Translations under genes and position numbers: made by a program | Part shown: piece after piece, positions 10,190-21,628 of the stretch | How positions within the stretch are numbered: position 1 is the first letter of the stretch | Layout: each line of letters begins with the position of its first letter | Notes under the pieces: generated by a model | What the model was told of the DNA's origin: nothing | Databases searched by the model: none | The model's input: only the letters and a program-made list of their open reading frames with translations | NCBI GenBank assembly: GCA_963682055.1 | Contig: OY821742.1 | Location: 32,335,060 to 32,399,059 of the forward strand | Direction: 5' to 3' | Source of the DNA: Primula veris | Lineage: Eukaryota > Streptophyta > Magnoliopsida > Ericales > Primulaceae | Length of the DNA: 64,000 nt

Positions 10190-12454
10190 CTACGCACTTC
10201 TTTCCACGTCTCTTTTTCTAGCCACCACAGAATGAAAATAAAGAGGTTTTTTCTTAGCAATACACAACTTGTCTTCTAATTTTTTACCTTGAGCAGCCAT
10301 GACATGATTAGAACAATATAAGAAACTTTTATCATAATTTACCTCTGGTCCTGAATCCGTCTCATACTTTTTTCTCACATTGTGCACCTCATTTATAGAT
10401 CTCAAATTAGCAGCTGAAAAAATGATGATATCATCTTCATAGGCTAGATGAGTAATATGAGGACTCTCCACTGGAACTTTGAAACCTTGACATTGCCATT
10501 ATGCACAAGATTATTTCTGGAAAGAACCTCTGAGCATATAACAAATAATCCAAAAGATAGAGGATCTGCTTGCCTTAGACCTTGTGTAGATTTAAATAAA
10601 CTAGAAGCTACATAATTAACCAAAACACTAAAGTAAATGTTAGAAATAAGCCTCCACACTATCAATAAAAATCTTAGAAAACCCCAATTTCCTCAACACT
10701 TTAGAAAGAAAAAACCAAGAGATTTTATCATATCTAATTTAATAGCTGCATTTTTCCCTTTAGTTTTATAGCTCATGTTACTGATCATTTCTTGTGTTAT
10801 CAATAATATACCTGCCTTTAATAAAACCAATTTGACTGTCAACAATAAAGTTGGGTAGAATTTTCACTAAACTTGTTGAGAGAATTTTTGAAATTATTTT
10901 GTTACAAAAATTGCTTAAGCTGATAGGTCTGTAGTCAGCAAAAGATTTAGGAATTTTAATTTTCGAAACAAGAGCAATGAAGGTAGTTGTCATCACTTTT
11001 AGCAATTCTGAACCACCAAAAAACTGATATATATAGCTTGACAAATATCCTCTTCAATAATATGTCATATTGTAATAAAGAAAACCCCATTAAAGCCATC
11101 TTGACCTGGAGAACTTGATTTATCAAAACCCTAAACAGATTCTTTAATCTCCTCTACAGTCGGTCACTAGTCCATTAGATCATTATCAACTTCCCCAATA
11201 ACTTTTGCCACCACATTTATACTAGCAAACTCACCCAATACTTTAGGTCCTTGAGAGAAAATGGAGTGAAAACAAGCAGCAGCTTCTTTTTTAATATCTG
11301 TAGCCTCAGTTAATAACTCTCTATTAGAATTTTTGATACTGAAAATAGTCCCCCTTTTCCGTTTACCTTTTACCACAGCATAAAAATACTTAGTATTAGA
11401 TTCTCGTTCTAGAGCACACTTTACATTAATTTTTTGTTTCCAGAATTCCTCCTCTATTTCTGCTTATAATTTAAATCACTATAAGCCTTTTTTTAAGAAA
11501 GCTCTTTTTTCAGGTGTGTGATCATCTTCAAAATCAGCTTCAAATTTCAGAACTTCATCCTCTCCAACAATGATACTTTGGAAAATATCACCAAATGTAG
11601 ACTTATTCCACTCTTGCAACACTTTTTTAATATGCTTAAGTTGCATAGTGAAATTATGGCATTCTCTCATAAAAATACTTCCAATTATCCATTATTAATT
11701 TTTTAAAGTTCTTATGGTCAGCCCAAAAATTTTGAAAAATGAATCTTTTTGGATGAAAATCCCATTCTAAACATAAGGAAATTAGCATAGGAGCATGGTG
11801 AGAAGTTATTTTATTTAGATTCTTGAAAGAGATCTTTTTAAATAAATCACCAAAAGAATGATTAATACATACTTTATCAATACTCTCTAAAATACTCTGA
11901 TTTCCACTTCTTTTATTCCACCAGGTAAACCTTGAACCTTCAAATCCAATTTCAAACAAGTCAGGTACATCAATGCAACTTAGATACTCATTTGCTGCAT
12001 TTATATCCAAAGGTAATCCTCCAATTTTGTCTCTTTATTCAGTAACAGTGTTGAAATCACCCCCTATTATCCAAGATTCTTGTGTATAAATATTTTTCAA
12101 ATAAACCTATAAAGTCGTTCTTTCTTGTTTTGTACATTTAGCATAAATTACACTCAATTGTACTTTAGACTTGAGTAACATGCTAGAGACAGACATATTT
12201 ACACATTGATCCATTTCACTTAATATAGAAATATCAATATCTTTTGTACAAAAAATCCAAATTTTATTTAGAGAGTGGACCAATACCTTCTCAAAACCAA
12301 ATTTTCTTCTAAAGGCTTCAACTTGATTAGATGAAACCATAGGTTCTAAAAAAACTAAAATAGGCAACTTATACTGCAAACAAAGTCATTTAACTCTTCT
12401 ATTAGTAGTTTTACTTGAGATACCTCTCAAGTTCTAAATGAGGACATTAATCAT
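10190..12454 (-). pseudogene. LINE2 ORF2 remnant: endonuclease and reverse transcriptase
   Basis: From an ATG at 12452-12454 the reading is MINVLI*NLRG, where the stop replaces the W of the usual LIWNxRG endonuclease start. Endonuclease blocks follow at 12379-12107 (LPILVFLEPMV, with the conserved E-P) and at 12010-11654 (SRFTWWNKR, then SHHAPML in place of the usual SDH). RT motifs are FADYRPISLSNFCNKIISKIL and GFIKGRYIIDNT at 11044-10778, GLRQADPLSFGLFV near 10560, and the catalytic block as YEDDIIIFS near 10440. At least four frame breaks separate these parts. The frame ends at about 10190, just past the catalytic block. Confidence 0.85.
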
Positions 12455-12469
12455 TTATAAACTTTCATT

Positions 12470-13991
12470 GAGATCCTTACAGAAGACCTTAGAGGCATTT
12501 GACTTTTACTTTTTTCCTGTAAATTATTTTTCTTCTTAGAATTCTTGTACTGAACCACTGACCAGTCTCCTTGTTCTTTTTTAATTTCTGTTGGTTTTCT
12601 TGGAGACTAATTGAGCCTTTCTTGGATACTGAAAGTGCTGAAAACATGCTCAGCAAAATTCGGTAACATTTTAGTTAATTCCCCCTCTATAATTTCTTCT
12701 ATTATTGGCAAATTTTTGTTCACATCTGTTTGATTAGAAAGAGTATTATTTTCTTCTAACACATTCTCTTTATGTGCAGCATCATGACTTGTAAGGCTAT
12801 ATATAATGGGGATTTTAGATGAATTAAATTCACCATCTTCAAATAGAGGTATATCTTCAACATCAACAATTTCATTTTCTATGATATGATTTTCCCCATT
12901 GTTTTGACTTTTTATGTCAATACCCCCAGTCTCTGTTTCTTCAATTCTAACTTCTTTTATAGGGTTTAATTTCTCTGTCTTCTTTGTTTGCAGGCTTATT
13001 GAAAGTTTTGTTAACCCAATCCCTTGTGCTTTCTATCTCTTTAGTTTTTTTTTTATTGAGGGAGAGTTGCTAATTTTTAATTTTTCTCTGTGTAAGTTGG
13101 CCTTTGGAGGATTTTTATTTTTATTGTTTGGCTTTTCTGGTTTTTTATCTTTTGTTATTTTTTCTGGTTCTTTCACTTCTGCAGCTCTTTCATCATCTTT
13201 CTTAGCGTTTTTCCTTTCATCGTTTTATTTAAAAATACACTTGTTTTCCTTGTGACCCAATTTAGAACAGTAAAAACAATAGTTAGGTAAATCCTTATAG
13301 TCAAATATTGTCATAAACCCTCTTTCTCCCCATACCCTATACAAACACGAGTAACCGACTCTATGGTTAGGTCCACCTCTACACATATTCTATCTCTTTC
13401 AGATCTTAACAATTTATAGGTAGCTTCATCAACCCTTAAAAGTACACCAAACGCACTTGCTATAGGAAAAATGGTAGACATATTATACAGATATATAGGT
13501 AATTTTGGTAGCGTAATCCATACCAGAACAGTAGCAGATTCATAATCTGGATCGAAATCATAAGTCCATTTAAAGGTTCTCATAGGAAGTTGCTCTATAT
13601 ACCAGATATTTCTTAACCAGATTCTCTACAAATCATCCTCATGAAAGAATCTTATCATAATATGCTTGTTTTCAAAGTGTCCGATAGTAAAATTAGCTTT
13701 TAATTCTAATTTTATAAGAAACTTTTTAATGTTCTCAATTCGGGGCTCTCCATGGGAGAATTTACCGACTATAGTATATTTGAAAGGCTTAGATAATGTC
13801 TTTATATCTTTCATGGAAAATTAAATTAGAGGCTCTCTTTAATATGTACCCAATTCTTTAAGTTTGGTCTTTGGTGTTTCTGGAACAGTATTGACTATCG
13901 AAGCAAATGATTTTTTCCGAGGTGAATCGGGTTTAATTAGCTGGTCATCGATCGGTTTATCTCTCTCCGGTGAGGGGATTGGGACGTTCAT
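12470..13991 (-). pseudogene. LINE2 ORF1 remnant: DUF4283-like RNA-binding protein with zinc knuckle
   Basis: The start at 13989-13991 gives MNVPIPSPERDKPIDD, followed by KKSFASIVN, a signature of plant LINE ORF1 proteins, then a stop near 13840. The DUF4283-like domain resumes at 13814-13626 (TIVGKFSHG...MIRFFHEDDL) and at 13583-13311 (VWITLPKLPIYLYN...ERDRICVEVDL). A CCHC zinc knuckle, CFYCSKLGHKENKC (C-x2-C-x4-H-x4-C), is at about 13275-13234. A Ser/Lys/Glu-rich tail follows to about 12470. Stops between blocks make it non-functional. ORF1 proteins bind the LINE RNA. Confidence 0.8.
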
Positions 13992-14064
13992 CTTATCGGC
14001 GGCTAGGGTTATTCACCCTAGTCGTCTCTCTCTTTCTCTCCCTAGGCGGCTAGGTTTATAATAT

Positions 14065-16068
14065 ATCCAAAATGTTGACGGTGAACATGCCTTTTGAACA
14101 TGCCTTTTAGGTGAGCTTAGTTATGTTATCTTAAAATAATTTCTAAATTGCCAACATAGGAGAATTTAGTATCGTAGTCGAATCTAACAATAGAGAAAAA
14201 AGAATTAATTGCAATCATTATTTTTTATGGTTTCCACGTTTAGTTGAGTATTATTTTGATGGTATAGATATACACTATAAGAAAAAGTTAAAATAGGGAC
14301 AATTTACTTTTTGAAAATTGTTGCTAAATTTACCGACATTTAATTTACCATCAGTTGACCAACAAACGCTATGATGGTAAGGTGACATTTTTTTGTAGTG
14401 ATATATGTTATATCGGCTTATCTTTTTAGATTTAATGCTAGTTTCGCATCAAAGTAGTACCTGATTTGATAGTCTATGATATAGATAGATATTTAAAAAC
14501 ATTTTTGATAAATATATGTAATATATATCGGTAGTTGTCCGCTCGTACCCAAATAATAATATTCTAGAGTTTCGCACCTAAAACCCCCCTATGGGGCTAA
14601 TAGTTTTCATTTCATGGGAAACTTTTTTCGCTCAGCACTACCACTCTCTAGAGGTGTTTTTGTGATAAGTTCTATCGGAGCTGGACGATCCTATTTGGTC
14701 AAATACCCAGTGACCAACTCCTATGTTCATTTCATTATACCATATGACACTCAATTAGCTCATCATGCTTGCTAAAGTATTTTTGAACAAGTTTTTTGTT
14801 TTGGATTATATCCTAAAATTTATTTCATAGTTTTTGCCTTTGAACTCCAAGTCTCACATGAATATGAACTAAAACTGAAACGATTCAACTTATTTCTTAC
14901 ATTTTTATTCATCATAAAAAATTAGACATGCAATGATTTTTTTTAATTGAAACCAGATCATCGGAGCGGTCAAGTATTTTCTATAGATTCTATTATAAGT
15001 CATTAAGTTAGTTTTGTTTATCTTCTCTTTTGTATGTTTTGCAGTTAGGAGATACTATAGTTGATATCCAGGCAGACCTCATATGATTTTATTGTTTTCC
15101 GCTTTAGTTTGTAAGATTTGAATTATCAAATTAACATAAGAAACTTGGAAATTGATACTGATAAGGGTTATAATTTATGCATGTTTAGTTGTATAATGTT
15201 TAATTATATGTGTATTTAATTAAGTTAGGCTTCCGTGTAACACGGGCCAAGCTCGTGGTATTCCGTTGTGTGATATCCATCTTGATTGGGGTGTTATATT
15301 TAGTTGTTATTACACCTCTATCAGACCCAAAAAGTTGGAGCTAGCAGAATGATTCATAGTATAAGTTCCTTCTATCATAGAATTTTTCGGTTTATCTCAT
15401 TTTTCGTTGTTTTATTCAATATTTATGAAATAAAACACAATTAATAATATGGATAACAAATATGTTTAGTCAGTAGGTGAAAACTAGACTTGAATGATTT
15501 ACATGAGATTAAATAAAGTAATGATATGTCAAGGATGGAATTTTGTTCGTTTTTCTTTTTCATCTCAGAATAACACGTCTCGCATGCTCTGCGATATATA
15601 TATCCGTACGTCCGCAAGCAAGAATTGGACATAAAGTGGGTACAATTTTTCAAAATTAAGCATCTATCTATATATGATAAACAGAATGGTCACTTATTCG
15701 GCAATATAATGCAATGAATCAAGTTTGTTGGGGGCAGATATGGACCAAGTAGACAAGGAGTGGCTGTTTTCCTTTCTCTTATTTCTCAAATCAATTTCTT
15801 TTTTCTCAATGGAATTAATAAATTCTTAAAACTAATTGGTCACTTTGTCATTTATACATCCACGTTACAGTGAAGTCTTGCCTTTTAAACGTCCTTTTTT
15901 TCCCTGCATTTTGTATTTGATGGATCATTACAAACCCAGCAACGCAAATATTATGGTCCACTTGTTGGGAATATATTACACCATTTTTTTTTAAAGTACT
16001 TCAAATATTCATAGCTATGGTATCATTAATGTTGTTCATGTATTTTAGGCGGTCCATCTGGGACAAAA
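14065..16068. other. Upstream region of F-box B
   Basis: No coding gene is seen. The region is a diverged paralog of 3085-5551 (shared blocks include the GCCTTTTAGGTGAGCTTAG-like stretch, the GTTATATCGGCTTATC block, and AAAAATGCTCACTAAGGA at the F-box start). It therefore belongs to an older duplication of the F-box unit, before the 50-kb event. Unlike unit A it lacks the 313-bp MITE and keeps the empty target site near 14700. Confidence 0.65.
14273..14400. mobile_element. CACTA-type MITE, 128 bp
   Basis: It begins CACTATAAGAAAAAGTTA and ends TGACATTTTTTTGTAGTG, giving terminal inverted repeats of the CACTA type. A 3-bp duplication, ATA, flanks it at 14270-14272 and 14401-14403. An internal inverted pair, TTACCATCAG...CTATGATGGTAA, suggests foldback. 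The same element with the same flanks is at 63211-63338 in copy 2. Too small to code for protein. Confidence 0.82.
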
Positions 16069-18520
16069 ATGCTCACTAAGGAAGTTGACCAAGTAAAATA
16101 TGATAATAGATGGTCTAGTCTACCAAATCTCTTGCTATGGACGATCAATGCTAGATTAGATTATCCTACTAGCGTTCGATTTGCTTTGGTGTGTAAACAT
16201 TGGCTACATGCATCTGTTGGGAAAAACCATGTTTATGGTATTTTCTGAATTGGTCACGAGTCCAAAAGTTTGGTCAAATTTCATGGGAAGAATTAAAAGT
16301 TTAGACCCCGTACTCAAATGGTTTGAGTAGCTTGTGTGACGAGTTTCGAAACGGTATATCGCATGACCTATTCGGTGAATGTGTGAATGGAAATTGGCTC
16401 CGAAGTTGTACCATGGAGAGACGAAATCTGGAATTTGGGAAGATAGATTGGAAAAAGAAAGGGATGGGGCATCCATCCAAATATTTATCCCACATCAAAG
16501 AGAAAAAACTATTTTGAATAGTTTATATACATATGCACCACTAGAGAATGGTAATAATGTGTAGCCTCATAGGTGTGTGTGTAGGCAAGAGCACCACACA
16601 CACGCACACTCGCTCGGTCTCGGTCTCGGGCACGGGCGCGGGTCGCGGTCCTTGGAGAATGTTCCGGTTCCGGTTCCAAGAAAGTCTAAGAGTTTTGAAT
16701 AATAACAAAACAGTCTCCAAAATTCCAGCAAGCTTGTAACTGATGCAATTAAATGAGAATAATTGCACAATTAATTCAGCAGTTTCGATTGCTGAATTAA
16801 GTGATCATTATGGCTGAGATTTCAGCTTAGCCTATAAGTAAGGTAGCTCTCCCCCACTCTCTAAACACAAATTTTACATTCTGCAAACAATCTGCATATT
16901 TTCCTCATAGCATTTTAGAAAGAGAGAGAACCACCCACCAACAGCTCGACCTTGACTCGTCGCTAGTTTCTGACAAGTCATCTGAGACGTTGTACCTTGG
17001 GATCGAAGCGCCAACGCAACCAGGAACATTAAGGTGATTGGGTGAATATCGGTTAAGGGCAGACTGTCTAACAGTCGCCTCGTCTTTTTTATTTTTGTCT
17101 TTTAAATATTGCAATTTAAATTCTGAAATTTATATTTTGTTTTTTCAATTCTGCAATTTCAATTAATTATTTTAATTTGCTGTACTTAGCTATAATTTTC
17201 AATTCTATCTTTTACCTTTCTGTAATTTCTTTAAAGTACTGTTTCTATTATGTAATATCAATTCTGTAATTTAATTCTATAAGAATAGTTTCATTTCAGT
17301 CCTGTAATTTCAATTTCAATCAGAACAGTCCGGCTGTTAAGTTTATAATATCCAGTTCGGCAGTTTTTATTTATTTCAATTCAGTATATCAGATTATTAA
17401 TTGATAATAATCTGACTAACCTTTGCTTTAATTTCTATTCAATCCATACATGTTGTAATCTGTAATTTCAGTTTCAATTCTAAATTAATAAAGATTACAC
17501 TGGTTTTGATTATTTCTTTTTAGTCCTTTCTAATTGTTTAATTTTAATTTCGTACACGGAAACCAACAACTTCCACGTCAAGTCCCTTGAAGGATGAAAA
17601 TGAGGTTGAAAAATCTCCACCATGGATCATGTATTTGAAAGAAAATCGACTTAATAGTAGGAGGGAGTTTGTTAGTCTCTTAACCGAAGAACGCTACACG
17701 GTCTAAATCCCAGATTTCAGTGGTTCCGGGGTCTTATACTCAACAAGGGTGGTTATTACTGATCAGAGTGAGGCATAGTAAAGCTGGGATGATACTGATT
17801 ATATATGTAGCCAAAAATTCACCTTACTTGTTATTTAATCCTTTAAAAAATGTGAAGAATGAGTTGCCCTTTCTAAACGAAGTCCTCATGCTGGGAGCAT
17901 TCACTATCAAAGATGGAAATCCTGATTGCATCGCGCTAGCAGCTTATAAGATTACGGCTGACAGTCTTACTACAGTTACCCTCTACATAACACATCGAGG
18001 TGGTAAAATTGTGTGGCAAAGCTATTCTTATAATCCATGCGATGAAAGAATTTGTGAGTTTGTACGTTGCCTTTTTATCATTAGGAAATCGGTATGCCTC
18101 ATAACAGGCAGAGGTCGCGTTTTTCTTTTCAACAATTCGAATCTCCAATGGACTGAACTCTCGAAAAAATTAAGCAAAGGTTGGTACCTAATGGTAATGG
18201 GTATAAAATATATGGTAGAAAAACAAGGAGAGATCTTTTTTCTTAATTTCCTGGGAAGAAAGAGTGATACGGAGAAAGAACTTGCGAAGGCATCCTTTTA
18301 CAAGTTGAATCTTGGTGAGAAGGTGTATTGGGAGCCTATGGATGCTCATGTTATGTCACAGGGATGCCTATAGTTTTTGACCGATTTAATACGTAACCGT
18401 AGTTTTGCCTGGGAAACAAGTGAGGTGCAAGCATTGGATAAGTTTGGAAAGTTTGTTGATAATACATGGGTGCAGTTTAGGAGTACTAGTGAAAACTTAA
18501 AGCTGGTTCACATGTGTTGA
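16069..18520 (+). pseudogene. F-box/DUF295 gene copy B, disrupted
   Basis: The start at 16069 gives MLTKEVDQVKYDNRWSSLP, aligning from residue 1 with the intact gene. A 1354-bp solo LTR splits it after WLHAS-equivalent residue 48-49. The coding sequence resumes at 17574 (SSPLKDENEVEKSPPW). It has an in-frame stop near 17703 (GTCTAA), a frameshift around the GGGTGGTTATTAC block near 17745, and a stop at 18371 where the intact copy has CLWFL. The C-terminal end SENLKLVHMC and its TGA at 18518-18520 remain. A 654-nt open stretch, 17720-18373, preserves most of DUF295 but lacks the F-box. Confidence 0.92.
16215..17568 (+). mobile_element. Solo LTR, 1354 bp, inserted in F-box B
   Basis: The insertion starts TGTTGGGAAAAACC and ends GGAAACCAACA, so TGTTGG...CCAACA are perfect 6-bp inverted ends. 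Flanks are GCATC (16210-16214) and ACTTC (17569-17573); both are one base from GCTTC, the sequence at this site in the intact gene, so they fit a decayed 5-bp duplication. There is no gag or pol. The inner sequence has a CT/GT-rich part and a (TTTC/AATTC)-rich 3' third. It belongs to a different family from the other three solo LTRs and is probably older, judged from the decayed target duplication. Orientation is not established. Confidence 0.78.
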
Positions 18521-18720
18521 TCGACTTGTTACGTTAAGGAACTGGGAAAACAAACATGTAAGCTGATAAATTCGGTGGCCAAAGGGGTCCGACGGTACCC
18601 GTTTATTTATTTATTGTTGGGTCAGACTATTTAGCTCTTTCCTTTTTGTTATTGTCGAGACTTATTTGATTTCTCAGTTTTGTTATTCCCAATTAGGGTC
18701 TCCGGGTATTTACTAATTGT
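18521..18720. other. 3' flank of F-box B up to the CACTA insertion
   Basis: The first 45 bases match the flank of the intact gene (compare 56461-56505). Similarity then stops at about 18567 and resumes on the far side of the CACTA element near 33968 (AAGCTTATACTGATGAGA). Some additional, unrecognised sequence is therefore present on both sides of the CACTA element. Confidence 0.6.
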
Positions 18721-20176
18721 CACTACACCAAATATCATCATTAGAGGTGGTAAAAGAACACCTTTTTAAAGATTCAAAAACCGCCTTTAAAGTCTTTTGA
18801 GGCGCTTCTTGAGGCGGTTTTCAAAGGGTCCCCTATCTGGGTGTTGCAAAAGGTCATAAGCTTCTTTACAAGCGCCTCAAATAATAAAGGCGGTTTTCAT
18901 GTACTTTTGGTGCAGTTAACAAACGCCTTAAAATGTGTACATTAAAGGCGTTTTTTGACATTTTAAGCCGTTTTAAAATCACCTTAAAAAAATGAAAATA
19001 CACTCCCATTAAGGGACGGTTAAATTTTAACGCCTCAATGTTGTACTTAAGGCGGTTCAAAACCACCTCTAAAATTTTGAAATCGCCTCTAAACTATTCC
19101 ATATTCAAATGATAATATGCACCATGTACTTTTACGTTGCCCAAATAAGATATAAAATTAATTAATTCAAATATCTTTAAAAGATCTAAGGAATAAAAAA
19201 AATTCCATTAATCAAATAAAAGTTAAGATAATATTCTCAAACTATACAAGAAAAAAAAAAGCAATCAAATATTTACAAAAAGTCCTAGCTTACTTTCGTA
19301 GGAATCACGGTTGCATTTAGCATATAAAACAAGCCGTTAAACCCCTAGGTGTCCCTAGTGGACGAGTGTTGTCTCGTGAGGTCTTACATGGATGAACACC
19401 CACAAACATCTACATTAAACACTATAAAAAAAATATATATATATATCATACTTTCTGCATCAAGTCTGATAAACATAAAAAAAATTACAGATAAAATGAC
19501 CCCAGTCCATCTACATCTATAAGACAAGAGGCGTGTCTTCAATCTTTTTTAACATCTTCTTGACCTGAAAATTAAAATAAAATATAAGAACATGGTATAG
19601 AATTTATGTTACGACTAAAGAAGCTGAAAGTCTAAGTCAATTTTTGTTTAAACTTGGATCAAAATCAGTCAAATATACTTATGTCGTGTGAACGTCAAGG
19701 CACGGCTCTTTTAACAGCTTGTCCTACTTTACGGATACCCGGACGGCCAATCAACAGAGGTTCATTAGGTAGTATCGCTTTAACTACTTGCAACTCCCAA
19801 AATCCGTCTCCAATTGAGGATCCACCAACTTTTGTGTGTGGGTCTTTAGACAGTATAATACCCTGAGCGATGACTTTTTTGGGCACAACGTTATTTAGAA
19901 GTTGAACCTTCATCCCAGCCTTGTGATAAGATTCAGATTAAAAAGGCATAGAAAACAATCAATACAACATATACGAGATTCAGATATAAAATAGAAAGAA
20001 AACCAAGATAAGGAAACTATTTACGATAAAATCAAACACGGTTTTTTTCTTTTATTTATACTAAATTTCGTAAAGAAACCATAAAGATGAACCACATACA
20101 AGAATGTCTTTGTATTTAGTCTACTACAAGGTTGACTTTTTTCTATAGTTCCAAGAAATAAAAGGATGAGATTAAT
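18721..20176. repeat. CACTA terminal tandem duplication, unit 1
   Basis: The unit starts exactly at the CACTA terminus and ends GGATGAGATTAAT. It is repeated head-to-tail at 20177-21628 (about 1.45 kb, roughly 95% identical by eye). It holds the subterminal GAGGCG repeats and, on the minus strand at 19913-19695, a Transposase_24 C-terminal exon. Confidence 0.92.
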
Positions 20177-21628
20177 CACTACACCAAATATCATCATTAG
20201 AGGTGGTAAAAAAAACACCTTTTGAAGAATTCAAAAACCACCTTTAAAGTTTTTTGAGGCGGTTTTCAAAGAGTCCCCTATGTGGGTGCTGCAAAAGATC
20301 CTAAGCTGGTTTACAAGTGCCTCAAATAATAAAGGCGGTTTTTCATGTACTTTTGGGACGGTTAACAAACTCCTTAAAATGTGTACATTAAAGGCGTTTT
20401 TTGACATTTTAAGGCGTTTTAAAACCACCTCAAAAAAATCGAAATACACTCCCATTAAGGGACGGTTAAATTTTAACGCCTCAACGTTGTACTTTAAGGC
20501 GGTTCAAAACCACCTCTAAAATTTTGATATCGCCTCTAAACTATTCCATATTCAAATAATAATATGCAACATGTACTTTTACGTTGCCCAAATAAGATAT
20601 AAAATTAATTAATTCAAACATCTTTAAAAGATCTAAGGAATAAAAAAAATTCCTTTAATCAAATAAAAGTTAAGATAACATTTTCAAACTATACAAGAAA
20701 AAAAGCAATCAAATATTTACAAAAAGTCCTAACTCACTTTCGTAGGAATCACGGTTGCATTTAGCATATGCAACAAGCCGTTAAACCCCTAGGTGTCCCT
20801 GGTGGACAAGTGTTGTCTCGTGAGGGCTTACATGGATGAATACCCACAAATATCTACGTTAAACACTATAACCAATAAAAAAAGATATTATACTTTCTTC
20901 ATCAAGTCTAATAAACATAAAAAAAAATTACAGCTTAGAACTATTAATAATAAAATGACCCCAGTCCGTCTACATCTATAAGACAAGAGGCGTGTCTTCA
21001 ATCTTTTTTTACATCTCCTTGACCTGAAAATTAAAATAAAATATAAGAAAGTGGTGTAGAATTTATGTCACGACTAAAGAAGCTGAAAGTTTAAGTCAAT
21101 TTTTGTTTTAACTTGGAACAAAATCAGTCAAATATACTTACGTCGTGTGAACGCCAAGGCACGGCTCTTTTAACAGCTTGTCCTACTTTACGGATACCGG
21201 GACGGCCAATCAACAGAGGTTCATTAGGTAGTACCGCTTTAACTACTTGCACCTCCCAAAATCTGTCTCCAATTGAGGATCTGCCAACTTTTGTGTGTGG
21301 GTCTTTAGACAGTATAATACCCTGAGCGATGACTTTTTTGGGCACAATGTTATTTAGAGTTGAACCTTCATCCCAACCTTATGATAAGATTAAAAAGGCA
21401 TAGAAAACAATCAATACAACATATACAAGATTCAGATATAAAATAGAAAGAAGACCAAGATAAGGAAACTATTTACGATAAAATCAAACACGGTTTTTTT
21501 CTTTTATTTATACTAAATTTCGTAAAGAAACCATAAAGATGAACCGCATACAACAATGTCTTTGTATTTAGTCTACTACAAGGTTGACTTTTTTCTTTAG
21601 TTCCCAGAAATAAAAGGATGAGATTAAT
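20177..21628. repeat. CACTA terminal tandem duplication, unit 2
   Basis: This is the second direct copy of the terminal block. It again begins CACTACACCAAATATCATC, here an internal TIR copy. It ends at GAGATTAAT; beyond that only this unit continues into the rest of the element (AGACACAGCCAAAGC), so it is the unit connected to the internal genes. Confidence 0.92.

Larger units (their letters stand above)
10090..14064 (-). mobile_element. LINE2 non-LTR retrotransposon, copy 1 (degenerate, 3'-deficient)
   Basis: This is a second L1-type LINE family on the minus strand. It reads ORF1 with a DUF4283-like domain and a zinc knuckle (13991 to about 12470), then ORF2 with endonuclease and reverse transcriptase (12454 to about 10190). 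It stops soon after the RT catalytic motif; no RT C-terminus, zf-RVT or RNase H follows, so the 3' end is missing. The left limit is approximate. The element is present in both segmental copies at the same site and is broken by many stops and frameshifts. Confidence 0.85.
1..15062. repeat. Segmental duplication, copy 1
   Basis: This stretch is a near-identical direct copy of 50202-64000. Position 1 aligns with 50202, and 15062 aligns with the last base of the window. The offset changes stepwise at indels: +4 bp near 80, about 301 bp near 1495-1800, about 50 bp near 2245, 2022 bp for the solo LTR at 5856, and about 1136 bp near 8566. Both copies hold the same LINE1, F-box A, LINE2 and F-box B upstream region in the same order and orientation. 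By eye most blocks differ by roughly 1%. The left limit of the duplication is outside the window. Confidence 0.95.

Noticed and set aside
14273..14400. Candidate plant microRNA hairpin
   Set aside because: The inverted structure is explained by CACTA-type terminal repeats with a TSD; no evidence of a mature small RNA.
16541..16770. Cys/Arg-rich frames in the GGTCTCGGTCTCGG stretch
   Set aside because: They sit inside the solo LTR at 16215-17568 and overlap one another on both strands; no family features.
19654..19866. Plus-strand 70-residue frame duplicated at 21113-21325
   Set aside because: It is antisense to the Transposase_24 C-terminal exon, which explains the conservation.
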